A stretch of 64,000 bases of DNA, taken from positions 1,240,001 to 1,304,000 of the forward strand of contig NZ_CP047156.1 in NCBI RefSeq assembly GCF_009834025.1. Reading direction: 5' to 3'. Within the stretch, counting starts at the first letter, position 1, and the number at the start of each line of letters is the position of its first letter. The notes beneath the pieces were generated by a model, which saw only the letters and a list, made by a program, of their open reading frames with translations, was not told where the DNA came from and searched no databases. Of the stretch, positions 1 through 8,913 are shown piece by piece. The stretch is from Epidermidibacterium keratini. GTDB taxonomy: Bacteria; Actinomycetota; Actinomycetes; Mycobacteriales; Antricoccaceae. The position numbers were made by a program, and so were the translations under genes.

Positions 1-1
1 G

Positions 2-907
2 TCGTATGTCAACGGCGGGATCACGACCATGATCTCGGCCGGCGAACCGCACCTCCCCGGACGCCCACGCGACGCGGCTGGAGTGAAGGCGCTGGCGATC
101 CTGGCGCACAAGTCGTTCCAGGCCGTGCGCCCGCTCGGTGCGACCGTGCACGCGGGCGCCGTACTGCTCGAGCCAGGCCTCACCGAGGGTGACTTTGCCG
201 AGATGGCAGCAGAAGGCGTCTGGCTGGTCGGCGAGATCGGCGTCTCCAGCGTCTACGAGATCGAGCAGGCCCTCCCGCTTGTCGAGATGGCCAAGAAGCA
301 CGGCTTTCGCGTCCCGGTGCACGTCGGCGGGGCCTCAGTTCCCGGCTCGAACGTCATCGGCGCCGACATCGTCGTCGGCCTGCAACCGCACGTCGCCGTG
401 CACTGCAACGGCGGCCCGACGGCGCCATCCAACGACGACATCGCCAGAATCATTGAAGAATCGAGCGCTGCCGTCGAGGTCGTGCAGGCCGGAAACATCC
501 GCGCGCTCGTCGACGTGATCGCCATGCTGCGCGAGCGCGATGCGCTCGACCGGCTGCAGATCGCCAGCGACACCCCGTCTGGCACCGGGATCGTCCCATC
601 GTCGATCCTGCGCACGATGGCCTACACCGTCGCGCTCGGCGGGCTCGACGTCGACGATGCCGTGTGTGCCGCAACCGGTCAGACCGCGCGCAGGTTTGGT
701 CTCGACTGCGGCGTCATCGAGGTCGGCGCGCCGGCCGACTTCGCCGTACTCGACGCACCTCGGGGGTCAATGGCATCCGATGCTGCCGGTGCGCTCGAGA
801 TCGGCGACATGCCCGCTGTGGCAGCGGTTGTCACCGACGGCATCGTCCGGCTGACCGCCAGTCGCGTCACTCCTCCCCCGCAGCGCGCGGCGACGCACAG
901 CCCATAA
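2..907 (+). CDS. enamidase-like amidohydrolase (5' truncated by window edge)
   Basis: The frame is already open at base 2, so the gene starts upstream; the ATG at 29 is internal. The segment TTMISAGEPHLPGRP followed by DAAGVKALAI closely matches, from memory, enamidase of the anaerobic nicotinate fermenter Eubacterium barkeri, which hydrolyses 1,4,5,6-tetrahydro-6-oxonicotinate to 2-formylglutarate. HVGG, HCNGGPTA, SDTPSGTGIVP and the C-terminal composite domain (GAPADFAVLDAP) also fit. The metal-binding N-terminal HxH lies before the window. A permease follows 51 bp downstream on the same strand, suggesting a heterocycle-catabolism operon. Enamidase subfamily is well supported; nicotinate as the true substrate is inferred. 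Confidence 0.85.
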   Translation, partial: SYVNGGITTMISAGEPHLPGRPRDAAGVKALAILAHKSFQAVRPLGATVHAGAVLLEPGLTEGDFAEMAAEGVWLVGEIGVSSVYEIEQALPLVEMAKKHGFRVPVHVGGASVPGSNVIGADIVVGLQPHVAVHCNGGPTAPSNDDIARIIEESSAAVEVVQAGNIRALVDVIAMLRERDALDRLQIASDTPSGTGIVPSSILRTMAYTVALGGLDVDDAVCAATGQTARRFGLDCGVIEVGAPADFAVLDAPRGSMASDAAGALEIGDMPAVAAVVTDGIVRLTASRVTPPPQRAATHSP

Positions 908-958
908 CGCATCACCAGCCCAGTCCCGGGGCTGCCCCAACCCTCTGTAGGAGGCGCA

Positions 959-2365
959 ATGACCACCCGTAACGAACCCACGCCGGATGTTGAGGTCGTC
1001 GAGCACGACATCCACGAGCACGAGGAGCGCGAGGACTACGCGCGCTCCCGCGTCCCCGAGCACGCCCGACGCAGCACCGGCGCCGTCTTCATGGTGCTCG
1101 TCGGCATCGTCACGGCCTTCTTCTTTCCGACCGTCGGCGGCAGCTATCTGCTGGCGTACGGCGCCGCCGCTACGTGGATCGCCCTGCTGGTGGGCTTTCT
1201 CATCCTCATCGCACTTACTCTGGTCGTCGCCTCAGCCGCGAGCCGCGAGGGACTGACAGCCGAGCTGCTCACCCGCGGCTGCGGCTACGGGTTCGTCGGC
1301 AGCGTCCTCACGACGCTGATCTACGCGGCCACCTTTGTGCTCTACACCGCGCTCGAGGGCCAGATACTCGCCACCTCGATCGACCAGATCTGGGACCTGC
1401 CTGACATCGTCTGGTACATCATCGTCGGGCTGATCTTCATCCCGTTGACGTGGTACGGCATGACCCAGCTGACCTGGATTATGTGGCTGACCTTCCCGAT
1501 CTACGTCATCCTGGTGACGATCGCGGTCGTGAAGGCAATCAACGAAAACGGCGGCTTCCCGACCGAGCTGTTCACCGCAGCGCCGGAGGGCTCGATCACC
1601 GGCATACTCGGCTTCCTCGGCGTCATGGCCGGTCTGGCCGGCACGATCGGGCTCAACCCCATGGAGGCCAGCGACTACAACCGCTTCATCGCCGCAGACC
1701 GCTTCAAGAAGGTCGCCTGGAAGAGCATCGTGCTGCCCTACGCGCTGATGTTCTTCGTCGCGATGCCGCTGGGCATGTTCTTCACGCTCATCACCAACGA
1801 GGTCAATCCGGCGGTCTACTTCTCCTCGCTGCTCGGCGTCGGTCTCGGCGTGCTGCTCGCCTGGATCTCCCAGGTGCGCATCAACCTCACCAACGTGCAC
1901 CTCGGCTCGATCGCGCTCACCAGCGCCGCACAGCGAGTCACCAAGCGTCCGCCCGGCCGCATGGTCTGGGTCACCGTCGTCGCGGTGCTGTCGATCCTGC
2001 TCATGCAGGCCGACGTACTTGGCAATGTGCTGGGATTCCTGGAGTGGAACGGCATGTTCCTGCTCGCCTGGGTCGGCACGGTCATCGCCGACCTGCTGAT
2101 CGTGCGCAAGGCGCTCGGGATCGTGCGCGGACCGATCGAGTACCGCGAGGGCCACATCCGCAAGTTCAACCCGGTCGGTGTCACGGCCCTGCTGGCCGCC
2201 GTACTCGTCGGGTCGATCCTGCTCTACGCGGCTGACGGCACGATGCTGCGCGGGCTCGCACCCTACATCGCGTTTGCGGTCGCGGTCATCGTGCACAGCG
2301 TGATGGCTGTGGTCACCAAGGGTCGGTTCTACTTCAGCGACCAGACTCCGGAGCCGGCTCGCTAG
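959..2365 (+). CDS. NCS1-family purine/cytosine-type permease
   Basis: This 468-residue integral membrane protein has a charged N-terminal tail (about 40 residues) and then about twelve hydrophobic segments. Features such as the early SYLLAYGAAATWIALLVGF helix and GTIGLNPMEASDYNRF in the middle fit the nucleobase:cation symporter-1 (cytosine/purine/allantoin) family. A good ribosome site (GTAGGAGG, 947-954) precedes the ATG. Its position just after the enamidase suggests uptake of an N-heterocycle such as nicotinate or a pyrimidine, but the sequence does not fix the substrate. Its 3' end overlaps the convergent MFS gene by 32 bp. Confidence 0.8.
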   Translation: MTTRNEPTPDVEVVEHDIHEHEEREDYARSRVPEHARRSTGAVFMVLVGIVTAFFFPTVGGSYLLAYGAAATWIALLVGFLILIALTLVVASAASREGLTAELLTRGCGYGFVGSVLTTLIYAATFVLYTALEGQILATSIDQIWDLPDIVWYIIVGLIFIPLTWYGMTQLTWIMWLTFPIYVILVTIAVVKAINENGGFPTELFTAAPEGSITGILGFLGVMAGLAGTIGLNPMEASDYNRFIAADRFKKVAWKSIVLPYALMFFVAMPLGMFFTLITNEVNPAVYFSSLLGVGLGVLLAWISQVRINLTNVHLGSIALTSAAQRVTKRPPGRMVWVTVVAVLSILLMQADVLGNVLGFLEWNGMFLLAWVGTVIADLLIVRKALGIVRGPIEYREGHIRKFNPVGVTALLAAVLVGSILLYAADGTMLRGLAPYIAFAVAVIVHSVMAVVTKGRFYFSDQTPEPAR

Positions 2366-3602
2366 CGATCTCCGGTTCGGCCTGGAACTCCTCTGCAGGC
2401 CCGGCCCACCACATCACCGCGGCGCCGATCAGCGACAGCGAGCCCGCGACGACGTACGACAGGCGGTAGTCGCCCGAAAGGTCATAGAGCCAGCCCAGCA
2501 GCAGCGGTCCGCCCGCCGTACCGATCACCACGAAAAGCTGAGAGCGGCTGAAGAGACGGGCATAGTCGCGTACGCCGAAGCGGTGGCTGATCAGCAGCGA
2601 CTGCAGCAGCAGGATGTTGCCGACCGTTGCGCCGAAGACGACGACCATCGCGAAGAACGCGAGGGTGTTGTAGGAAAACGCGAGGATCGACAGCGACACG
2701 GCCTGCACAACGCCGAGTACGACGGTGAACCCGCCCATCGGCACGCGGTAGACCAAGCGACCGCCGGCGAGCCGGGCGATGACCGACATCGCCGCGACGA
2801 CGAACGTGGCAAACGCGGCCGCGACCGCCCCTGTCCGCTCCTCGGCGAGCTTGACCAGCTGCTGGAGCGAGCCGACCTGTGCGGCCATGAGCAGCACGTA
2901 GGCTGCGGTCATCGCGCGGAAGAACCGGGTGCGGATGGCGATGGAGTACGGCTCACCAGGCAGCGCGACCGTCGGCGCATCCGGCGCCGCGCGAGCGCCG
3001 TCCGGAAGCCAGCCGAGCGCCGCGGGATCGGGACGGATCAGCCACACGATGACCGGGACGGTGCCGACGAGCCAGACGGCGGCCAGGATCGGCGTCGCCT
3101 GCGAGAGTCCGACATGGTCGGTCAACCACTTGGCAAGTGGCGTCAGCACCATGCCGCCCACCGACAGACCCGTCGAGGCGATCGACAGCGCGATCGAGCG
3201 GCGGCGGTTGTACCAACGGGTGACCACGGTCGTCACGGGAACGAGGCCGGCGCTTCCGAACCCGAAGGCAAACAGCAGATACACCAGGTATAGCTGCCAT
3301 TGTTCGTGGACCTGGCCGAGCAGCGCCAGGGCGATCGCGCCGACTATCGCACCGGCAACCATGACCCGTCGGGCGTCGTACCGCGTGATCAGCCGCGCCA
3401 CGGCCAGCCCGACGAACCCGGTCGCCACGAAGAACACCGTGGTGGCAAGCGAGATCGACGACAGCGACCAGCCGCGCTCCTTGCTGAAAGCGTTGAGGTA
3501 GACCGCAAGCCCGTAGAAGCACAGGCCCGATGTCGTCGTCAGCGAGATGAAGCAGCCGGCCACGACTCGGCCGCCGGGGAACCGAGCACTGTCCATGATC
3601 AC
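2334..3602 (-). CDS. MFS transporter, monocarboxylate/OFA-like
   Basis: The 422-residue protein has twelve hydrophobic helices. The cytoplasmic loop between helices 2 and 3 (LARLITRYDARRVMV region) and the RWYNRRRSIALSIASTGLSVGG segment are typical of MFS carriers of the oxalate/formate-monocarboxylate type. It likely moves a small organic acid or catabolic intermediate; no substrate can be assigned. ATGs at 3602 and 3596 are both possible starts. It diverges from the dehydrogenase gene across a 133-bp spacer. Confidence 0.75.
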   Translation of the reverse strand: MIMDSARFPGGRVVAGCFISLTTTSGLCFYGLAVYLNAFSKERGWSLSSISLATTVFFVATGFVGLAVARLITRYDARRVMVAGAIVGAIALALLGQVHEQWQLYLVYLLFAFGFGSAGLVPVTTVVTRWYNRRRSIALSIASTGLSVGGMVLTPLAKWLTDHVGLSQATPILAAVWLVGTVPVIVWLIRPDPAALGWLPDGARAAPDAPTVALPGEPYSIAIRTRFFRAMTAAYVLLMAAQVGSLQQLVKLAEERTGAVAAAFATFVVAAMSVIARLAGGRLVYRVPMGGFTVVLGVVQAVSLSILAFSYNTLAFFAMVVVFGATVGNILLLQSLLISHRFGVRDYARLFSRSQLFVVIGTAGGPLLLGWLYDLSGDYRLSYVVAGSLSLIGAAVMWWAGPAEEFQAEPEIASEPAPESGR

Positions 3603-3659
3603 CCCCGTGCCCTAAGCGCTCATGAGTCTTTGCGCGGGACTCTACGCTATGCGAACTAT

Positions 3660-3670
3660 CTAGCGGCTAG
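3660..3670. promoter_or_regulatory. short palindrome in divergent promoter region
   Basis: CTAGCGGCTAG is a perfect 11-bp palindrome in the spacer between the divergent MFS and dehydrogenase genes. It could be an operator, perhaps for the nearby AraC protein; this is a guess from position only. Confidence 0.25.
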
Positions 3671-3735
3671 GGTGAGTACGGCGCCCAATCGGCGGCCAAT
3701 CACGAGTCCCACGTGACGTTCCGGAGGCAGGCACA

Positions 3736-5034
3736 GTGAGCGAGCAGACCGCAGCCGACTACATCAAAGAAGCCGAGGAGAAGGCCGTCCACGTCGACGA
3801 CCTGCCCGAGGACACCCGCACCCGGGAGGTGCACTCAGTCGCCGTCATCGGCGCCGGCACCATGGGCGGCGGGATCGCCATGGTCTTCAGCAACGCCGGC
3901 ATACCGGTCACGCTGATTGAGCAGGCGCAAGACGGACTTGACCGCGGGATCGCCACCATCAAAGGAAACTACGACCGCACAGCGGCGAAGGGTCGGATCT
4001 CCGAGCAGGACGTCGCCGACCGCATGGAGCGGATCACCCCGACTCTGAAGCTGGACGACGCGGCCGACGCCGACCTCATCATCGAGGCCGTGTTCGAGGA
4101 CATGGACGTCAAGAAGGACGTCTTCACCCGCCTCGACGCCATCGCCAAGGACGGCGCGATCCTGGCAACCAACACCTCCCGGCTGGACGTCGACGAGATC
4201 GCGGCGGTGACCGGCCGTCCGCAGGACGTCATTGGCCTGCACTTCTTCAGCCCAGCCAACGTCATGAAGCTGTTGGAGGTCGTGCGCGGCGCGCAGACCG
4301 CTCCGGACGTCATCGCCACAAGCATGCAGCTCGCTCCGAAGGTCGGCAAGAAGCCGGTGCTCGCTCGCATCTGCGACGGCTTCATCGGCAACCGCATGCT
4401 GACGCCGTACCGCCGAGAGGCCGAGTTCCTCATCGAGGAGGGCGCTACTCCGCAGCAGGTCGACGGCGTACTGAAGGACTTCGGACTCGCGATGGGCCCG
4501 TTTGCGATGTCCGACCTCGCTGGGCTCGACATCGGCTGGGCGGCGCGCAAGCGGCAGGCTCCGACCCGCCCGGAGCACCTGCGCTACTCGAGCATCGGAG
4601 ACCAGCTCTGCGAAGCCGGTCGTTTTGGGCAGAAGACCGGCGCGGGCTACTACCGCTACGAGAAGGGCGACCGTACGCCGATCCCCGACCCCGAGGTTCA
4701 AGCCATCATCGAGAAGGCCTCCGCCGAGGCCGGCATCGAGCGCCGCGAGATCACCGATGAGGAGATCATCGACCGCACCATGCTGGCACTGGTCAACGAG
4801 GGCGCGAAGCTGCTCGAGCAAGGCATCGCCCAGCGCGCGTCGGACATCGACGTCGTCTACGTCAACGGCTACGGATTCCCCGCCGGCAAGGGCGGCCCGA
4901 TGCGGTGGGCCGAAGAGCGCGGGCTGGCCGACGTACTCGCCACGATCGAGCGGCTGCACGAACAGCACGGAGAGGTCTGGGAACCCGCACCGCTGCTGGT
5001 GCGCCGCGTGGCAGAGGGCGCGACGCGCTTCTGA
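3736..5034 (+). CDS. 3-hydroxyacyl-CoA dehydrogenase
   Basis: This NAD-dependent enzyme of beta-oxidation-type pathways oxidises 3-hydroxyacyl-CoA to 3-oxoacyl-CoA. The N-terminal Rossmann motif VAVIGAGTMGGG lies at about residues 36-47, and NTSRLDVDEIA and GLHFFSPANVMKLLEV carry the usual catalytic region (H in HFFSP). It is followed by two C-terminal helical domains (DGFIGNRML, then GYGFPAGKGGPM). The C-terminal duplication and 432 residues fit the stand-alone monofunctional form with two C-terminal repeats. The start is a GTG with GGAGG at 3722-3726. It may serve the same catabolic route as the neighbouring transporter and enamidase genes. Confidence 0.9.
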   Translation: MSEQTAADYIKEAEEKAVHVDDLPEDTRTREVHSVAVIGAGTMGGGIAMVFSNAGIPVTLIEQAQDGLDRGIATIKGNYDRTAAKGRISEQDVADRMERITPTLKLDDAADADLIIEAVFEDMDVKKDVFTRLDAIAKDGAILATNTSRLDVDEIAAVTGRPQDVIGLHFFSPANVMKLLEVVRGAQTAPDVIATSMQLAPKVGKKPVLARICDGFIGNRMLTPYRREAEFLIEEGATPQQVDGVLKDFGLAMGPFAMSDLAGLDIGWAARKRQAPTRPEHLRYSSIGDQLCEAGRFGQKTGAGYYRYEKGDRTPIPDPEVQAIIEKASAEAGIERREITDEEIIDRTMLALVNEGAKLLEQGIAQRASDIDVVYVNGYGFPAGKGGPMRWAEERGLADVLATIERLHEQHGEVWEPAPLLVRRVAEGATRF

Positions 5035-5054
5035 GTTAGCGACGTGTTTCTGAG

Positions 5055-6044
5055 CTAACGGACGGCGGCACCGCGACGGCGAGTCTGGGAGGGCAACTCG
5101 TCAAAGCGGTCTTTGTAGGCCGAGGCAAACCGCCCGAGGTGACGCAGCCCGACCTGTTCGGCGATCTGCGCCACCGACGACTCCTCGCCGGGGTGCTGCA
5201 GCAGCTGGCGGGCCCGCGTGAGGCGCATGGTCAGGAGGTACTCGACCGGCGTACACCCGTGCACGTCTTGGAAGACTTTTTGCAGGTGACGCACCGAAAT
5301 GCCGGTCGCGGCCGCCCACTCGTCCATGGTGATCCGCGACGCGACGCGGGTGCGCGCCCACGCCACTGCTCGGCGCACGTGGATCGCGCTCGAGGCGCGG
5401 GTGCCCACCGTGCGCAGCTCGGGCGCGAGAGCCAACGGCAGCTCGATCATCAGGGCGCTCAGCAGCAGCTGCTCGAAGGTCGCCAGCATCGGAAGTGACG
5501 GACGCGGCCACATTGCCAGCACGCGATCGACGTACTGCCACGCCGCATCGACCACCCCCGAGTTCGGGAGTCGGCCGGGACCTGACTGAACCCGCATGCG
5601 CGAGGAGTCCTCACCGGTGAGCTCCAGGCGGTACTCGCGCAGCCGCTCCTCGGTCGTCGTCACGAAGACAGCGCCCTCTTGGGTCGAGGGGACCAGCACG
5701 GTCGGCGACTCGCGCCCCAGCACGAATCCGTCCCGATAGCGGGTCTCGTGCTGCCCCGGCGATGAGACGCTCATCGGGCCGATCGGCACAACCCAGCAGA
5801 TCGCGCTGCCGCTCGGCTCTGCGGTCATGCGGGCGGGGGCGCCGTACCGCACGAAAGCCAGCGTCGTGTCTCCCACAACGACGCCGGTCGCCAGCCCGTC
5901 GAGCACGCCGTGGATCGGGTCAAGCTCATGCGGCACGGTGAGATTAGCGACGAAGTCGCGCAGTACGTCGGCGCGGGCGGATTCCTCCCGCAACTGCCCC
6001 AAGAAAGGCAGCGACTCCCCCCGAATTGAGCGCATGAGCAGCAC
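5055..6044 (-). CDS. AraC-family transcriptional regulator
   Basis: The protein has 329 residues. An N-terminal sensor domain of the AraC-binding-2 type spans about 30-190. A C-terminal double helix-turn-helix runs from about 230 to the end, with MDEWAAATGISVRHLQKVF as first helix pair and VAQIAEQVGLRHLGRFASAYKDRF as second. It lies tail to tail with the dehydrogenase gene (20-bp gap) and is a good candidate regulator of the enamidase/permease/dehydrogenase cluster. The effector is unknown. Confidence 0.85.
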   Translation of the reverse strand: MLLMRSIRGESLPFLGQLREESARADVLRDFVANLTVPHELDPIHGVLDGLATGVVVGDTTLAFVRYGAPARMTAEPSGSAICWVVPIGPMSVSSPGQHETRYRDGFVLGRESPTVLVPSTQEGAVFVTTTEERLREYRLELTGEDSSRMRVQSGPGRLPNSGVVDAAWQYVDRVLAMWPRPSLPMLATFEQLLLSALMIELPLALAPELRTVGTRASSAIHVRRAVAWARTRVASRITMDEWAAATGISVRHLQKVFQDVHGCTPVEYLLTMRLTRARQLLQHPGEESSVAQIAEQVGLRHLGRFASAYKDRFDELPSQTRRRGAAVR

Positions 6045-6430
6045 AATAGGCAGCCTCGCGAGTGATCGCTACCGAATCATCGAACTGAATCCGAAACGCG
6101 ACCTTCCAGATTGCGCTACACGGTGTCCACATAACGACCGAACTTCCCCGATTAGCGGCCTATTTGTCGCGTACCTCAGATGCAGTACATATTTTCAATA
6201 CGGCGTCCAACCCGCTCGGGGGACGTGGGGTAACCCGCGTGAGTGGACTGGACGTGATTGGGGCGGATCTTTAAGTAGCCGTGTGCTTCTGACGTTTTGT
6301 GCTCCAGCACCGATGATGGTCGGTTGGCCGGCTCTCGCGGCGGCGCGTGAACGACGTGGGGGGTGCCGCCGCGCCTGTGAGGCGCCAGGTCAGCCAGCGT
6401 TCACCCTTTACCGAACGGCCGTCATCGGCG
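6045..6430. other. intergenic region without recognisable gene
   Basis: About 390 bp upstream of the AraC gene hold no convincing ORF on either strand. The first part should contain the AraC promoter. One short perfect hairpin (GCGCCT, loop GTG, AGGCGC at 6371-6385) is seen. The region runs straight into the tandem repeat array. Confidence 0.5.
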
Positions 6431-6807
6431 TGCGTAAAGCATGACCGGCGGCCCGCTAGCAAACGCGACCGTAATCGTGGTCTCGCGGGCAAAAAGGCGT
6501 GCTCAGAAGCACGACCGCCAGCCCGCTAGCAAACGCGACAATAAGCCGTGGTCCCGAGGGGAATCGGCGTGCGTAAAGCATGACCGGCGGCCCGCTAGCA
6601 AACGCGACCGTAATCGTGGTCTCGCGGGCAAAAAGGCGTGCTCAGAAGCACGACCGCCAGCCCGCTAGCAAACGCGACAATAAGCCGTGGTCCCGAGGGG
6701 AATCGGCGTGCGTCAAGCATGACCGGCGGCCCGCTAGCAAACGCGACCGTAACCGTGGTCCCGCGGGCAAAAGGGCGCGCCCAGAAGCGCGACCGCCAGC
6801 CCGAAGA
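6431..6807 (-). repeat. 69/70-bp tandem repeat carrying terminator-like hairpins
   Basis: The core CCCGCTAGCAAACGCGAC starts at 6452, 6522, 6591, 6661 and 6730, and a degenerate sixth copy at 6800 runs into the thioesterase stop codon. Units alternate between two variants, giving a 139-bp higher-order period. Each unit also holds a hairpin. Read on the minus strand it is, for example, CGTGCT-TCTG-AGCACG followed by CCTTTTT, which looks like an intrinsic terminator placed after the minus-strand thioesterase gene. Stem sequences differ between copies but keep pairing. This is not CRISPR: the spaced parts are themselves repeated. Confidence 0.85.
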
Positions 6808-7608
6808 TCAGACTTCGGTGACGAGCAGCGGCTGGGCCACGGTGCCGCACATACCGTCGGCGTCACCGAGTACGGCGTGGGTCAGTCCGCCGCCATCGGG
6901 CGCGATCGTGGTCTTGGCATCGAGCATCACCCACTCCCCCGACGGCTGACGCAGCGACGTATAGGTAATGGTCGGCGGGATGAACAGCCACTTGCCGATC
7001 GGCAGCTCGTTGGAGATTCCGTTGGCCGAGTCCGCGACGATCACTGCGCGGTCCTGCCCGGTCAGCTCGCGTCCGGCGATCAGCGAGATGCGCGGTCTGG
7101 CCCAGACGACGGCGTCACCCGGGTCGGAGAACGAGCCGCTCGCAAACCGCCATTCGATCGCACGGCCATATCCCCAGTCGGGGTTCATCCCGGTGAAGTA
7201 GTTCTGCTCTTGCTTGTCAGGCAAGGGAAGTACGCCGTACTCCTGCCAGCCACCGGTCGGCGGCTGGGATGCGGCCGCGATAAACCAGGCACTCGCGCTG
7301 ACGACCGGCTTGCCGTCGACCTGCAAGGTTGCCTCCGTGCGGCTGATGCGGCGTCCGGGTCGTGTCACCGTCACGTCGACTTCGCACCGCGCGAGTGGGA
7401 TGGGCCCGAGGAAGTCGACGGTCAGCCGGCCGAGGCGCAGCGACTGCTCCGGCAGCGCATCACCCATGCATCGTGCCAGCAGCGCCGACGGCGGTCCGCC
7501 GTGTTGGGCCGCCGGATCCCACGGGCTCTGCGTCGCATGCGTCGCGTCGAAGACACCGTCTCCGGCCGGTAGATAGAAGGCGTCCTCGAGCGGGGTCAGC
7601 GATGCCAT
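6808..7608 (-). CDS. acyl-CoA thioesterase family protein (tandem hotdog)
   Basis: The 266-residue protein has the layout of TesB-like double-hotdog thioesterases. The first hotdog contains QHGGPPSALLARCM and RLTVDFLGPIPLARCEVDV (about 35-105). The second contains a C-terminal TTIAPDGGGLTHAVLGDADG (about 230-255), with the DGGG-type turn usual for the active-site region. It would cleave acyl-CoA to acid and CoA. Only 17 bp separate it from selD upstream on the same strand, so the two may be co-transcribed. Chain-length preference is unknown. Confidence 0.75.
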   Translation of the reverse strand: MASLTPLEDAFYLPAGDGVFDATHATQSPWDPAAQHGGPPSALLARCMGDALPEQSLRLGRLTVDFLGPIPLARCEVDVTVTRPGRRISRTEATLQVDGKPVVSASAWFIAAASQPPTGGWQEYGVLPLPDKQEQNYFTGMNPDWGYGRAIEWRFASGSFSDPGDAVVWARPRISLIAGRELTGQDRAVIVADSANGISNELPIGKWLFIPPTITYTSLRQPSGEWVMLDAKTTIAPDGGGLTHAVLGDADGMCGTVAQPLLVTEV

Positions 7609-7625
7609 ATCGGCACGGTAGCCGA

Positions 7626-8609
7626 TCAGCGAACGGTGATGAGCGCCTCGCCGCTCGGTACCAGCTGGCCGATCACCGGGTAGCCGGGGACTTCCCCGGC
7701 GACCAGCAACCCGCCGGACGTCTGGGCGTCGGCGAGCAGGACGAGCTCATCTTCGGAGACCGAGCTGCGTAGGTGCGGGCGCACCCAGTCGAGGTTGCGC
7801 CGGCTGCCGCCGGGCACATATCCATCGGCGAGTGCCTGACGAGCGCCCTCGACGTACGGCACCGCCACCGAGTCGACGACAGCGCTGATCCCGCTCGCGC
7901 GGCACAGCTTCATCAGGTGCCCAAGCAGACCGAACCCGGTGACGTCGGTCGCGGCGCGCGCTCCAGCGTTCAGCGCGGCGCGGGAGGCGTCGCGGTTCAA
8001 CGTGGTCATCACCTCGATCGCCTCGTCGAAGACTTCGCCGGTCGCCTTGTGCCGGTTGTTGAGTACGCCGAGCCCGAGCGGCTTGGTGAGGGTGAGGGGC
8101 AGTCCGGCGCGGGCTGCGTCGTTGCGCAGCAACCGGCCCGGGTTGGCGATGCCGGTGACCGCGACGCCGTACTTCGGCTCTGGGTCGTCGATCGAGTGCC
8201 CGCCGGCGAGGTAGGAGCCGGCCTGCGCGCACGCGTCGCCGCCGCCGCGGAGCACTTCGGCGGCGATCTCGAACGGGATCACGTCGCGTGGCCAGCAGAG
8301 CAGGTTGACCCCGACCAGCGGCGTACCGCCCATCGCATAGACGTCTGACAGCGCGTTGGTCGCGGCGATTCGCCCGAACGTGTAGGGGTCGTCGACAACG
8401 GGGGTGAAGAAGTCAGCCGTCGCGATCACGGCCTGGTCGCCGTCGAGGCGTACGGCGGCCGCGTCGTCACCGTCGTCAATGCCGACGAGCAGGTCGCCGC
8501 CGGCCCGCGATGCCGGCAGGTCGCTGAGGACCCGTTCGAGCTCACCGGGCGGGACCTTGCAGGCGCAGCCGCCTCCGGATGCGTATTGGGTTAGTCGAAT
8601 CTGCGACAT
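7626..8609 (-). CDS. selD: selenide, water dikinase
   Basis: SelD makes selenophosphate, the selenium donor for tRNA-Sec conversion. RLTQYASGGGCACK near the N-terminus matches the glycine-rich active-site loop of SelD. The catalytic position is encoded as Cys (TGC), not selenocysteine. GIDDGDDAA (about 45), TADFFTPVVDDPY, GHSIDDPEPKYGVAVTG and DVTGFGLLGHLMK are standard SelD/PurM-fold motifs. The start at 8609 gives MSQIRLTQ, as in other SelD proteins; a GTG/ATG three codons up is possible. It diverges from tRNA-Sec and selA, making a compact selenium locus. Confidence 0.96.
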   Translation of the reverse strand: MSQIRLTQYASGGGCACKVPPGELERVLSDLPASRAGGDLLVGIDDGDDAAAVRLDGDQAVIATADFFTPVVDDPYTFGRIAATNALSDVYAMGGTPLVGVNLLCWPRDVIPFEIAAEVLRGGGDACAQAGSYLAGGHSIDDPEPKYGVAVTGIANPGRLLRNDAARAGLPLTLTKPLGLGVLNNRHKATGEVFDEAIEVMTTLNRDASRAALNAGARAATDVTGFGLLGHLMKLCRASGISAVVDSVAVPYVEGARQALADGYVPGGSRRNLDWVRPHLRSSVSEDELVLLADAQTSGGLLVAGEVPGYPVIGQLVPSGEALITVR

Positions 8610-8671
8610 GGCCGCCACTCTAGGCCCACCTCCCCCTAGGCTGGGGCACCTGACGGCGCTGCATTCGTCAG

Positions 8672-8763
8672 GGAGGCGTTTCTCGTCTGGTGACGGGCGC
8701 AGTCTTCAAAACTGCTGTGGGTGAGTACCTCACCCAGGCGGGTTCGATTCCCGTCCGCCTCCG
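8672..8763 (+). tRNA. selC: tRNA-Sec (anticodon TCA)
   Basis: A 92-nt structure has acceptor GGAGGCG paired with CGCCTCC and discriminator G at 8763. The anticodon loop CTTCAAAA has TCA at its centre. A long variable arm (GGGTGA/TCACCC) and a T arm with GGTTCGATTCC complete it. The long variable arm and UCA anticodon between selD and selA identify selenocysteine tRNA. Confidence 0.95.
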
Positions 8764-8913
8764 CTGTGGTTCTTAGGGCCCCGAACTTGCGAGTGGGGTT
8801 TGCCCGAGCACAATGACGCTGCCGGGAATCGGGAGGAGCTTGCGACGGATCCCGTCCGCCTCCGCTGTGCTCGGGCAGGCCCCCGAGGTTGCGAGTGGCC
8901 CAGGTTTGCCGGT
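8750..8913 (+). repeat. imperfect tandem duplication of the tRNA-Sec 3' end
   Basis: CCCGTCCGCCTCCGCTGTG occurs at 8750-8768 (tRNA 3' end plus flank) and exactly again at 8851-8869. Both copies are followed by related sequence (GGCCCC, then TTGCGAGTGG and GGTTTGCC). The offset is 101 bp. The second copy includes a hairpin CTCGGG/CCCGAG (8870-8887). Such duplications mark tRNA-targeted integration or slipped duplication; no integrase gene is present here. Confidence 0.75.

Noticed and set aside
1232-2296. 354-residue minus-strand open frame opposite the NCS1 permease
   Set aside because: Asp/Arg/His-rich composition with no domain, fully opposite a clear permease; a GC-rich shadow frame.
6431-6807. 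CRISPR array
   Set aside because: The sequence between repeat cores is itself repeated, so there are no unique spacers, and no cas genes are nearby.
6580-7572. 330-residue plus-strand open frame through the repeat array into the thioesterase region
   Set aside because: It merely translates the 69/70-bp repeats and then the antisense of a well-supported thioesterase.
8560-8600. Selenocysteine (TGA) in the SelD active site
   Set aside because: The codon at the catalytic position is TGC (Cys).
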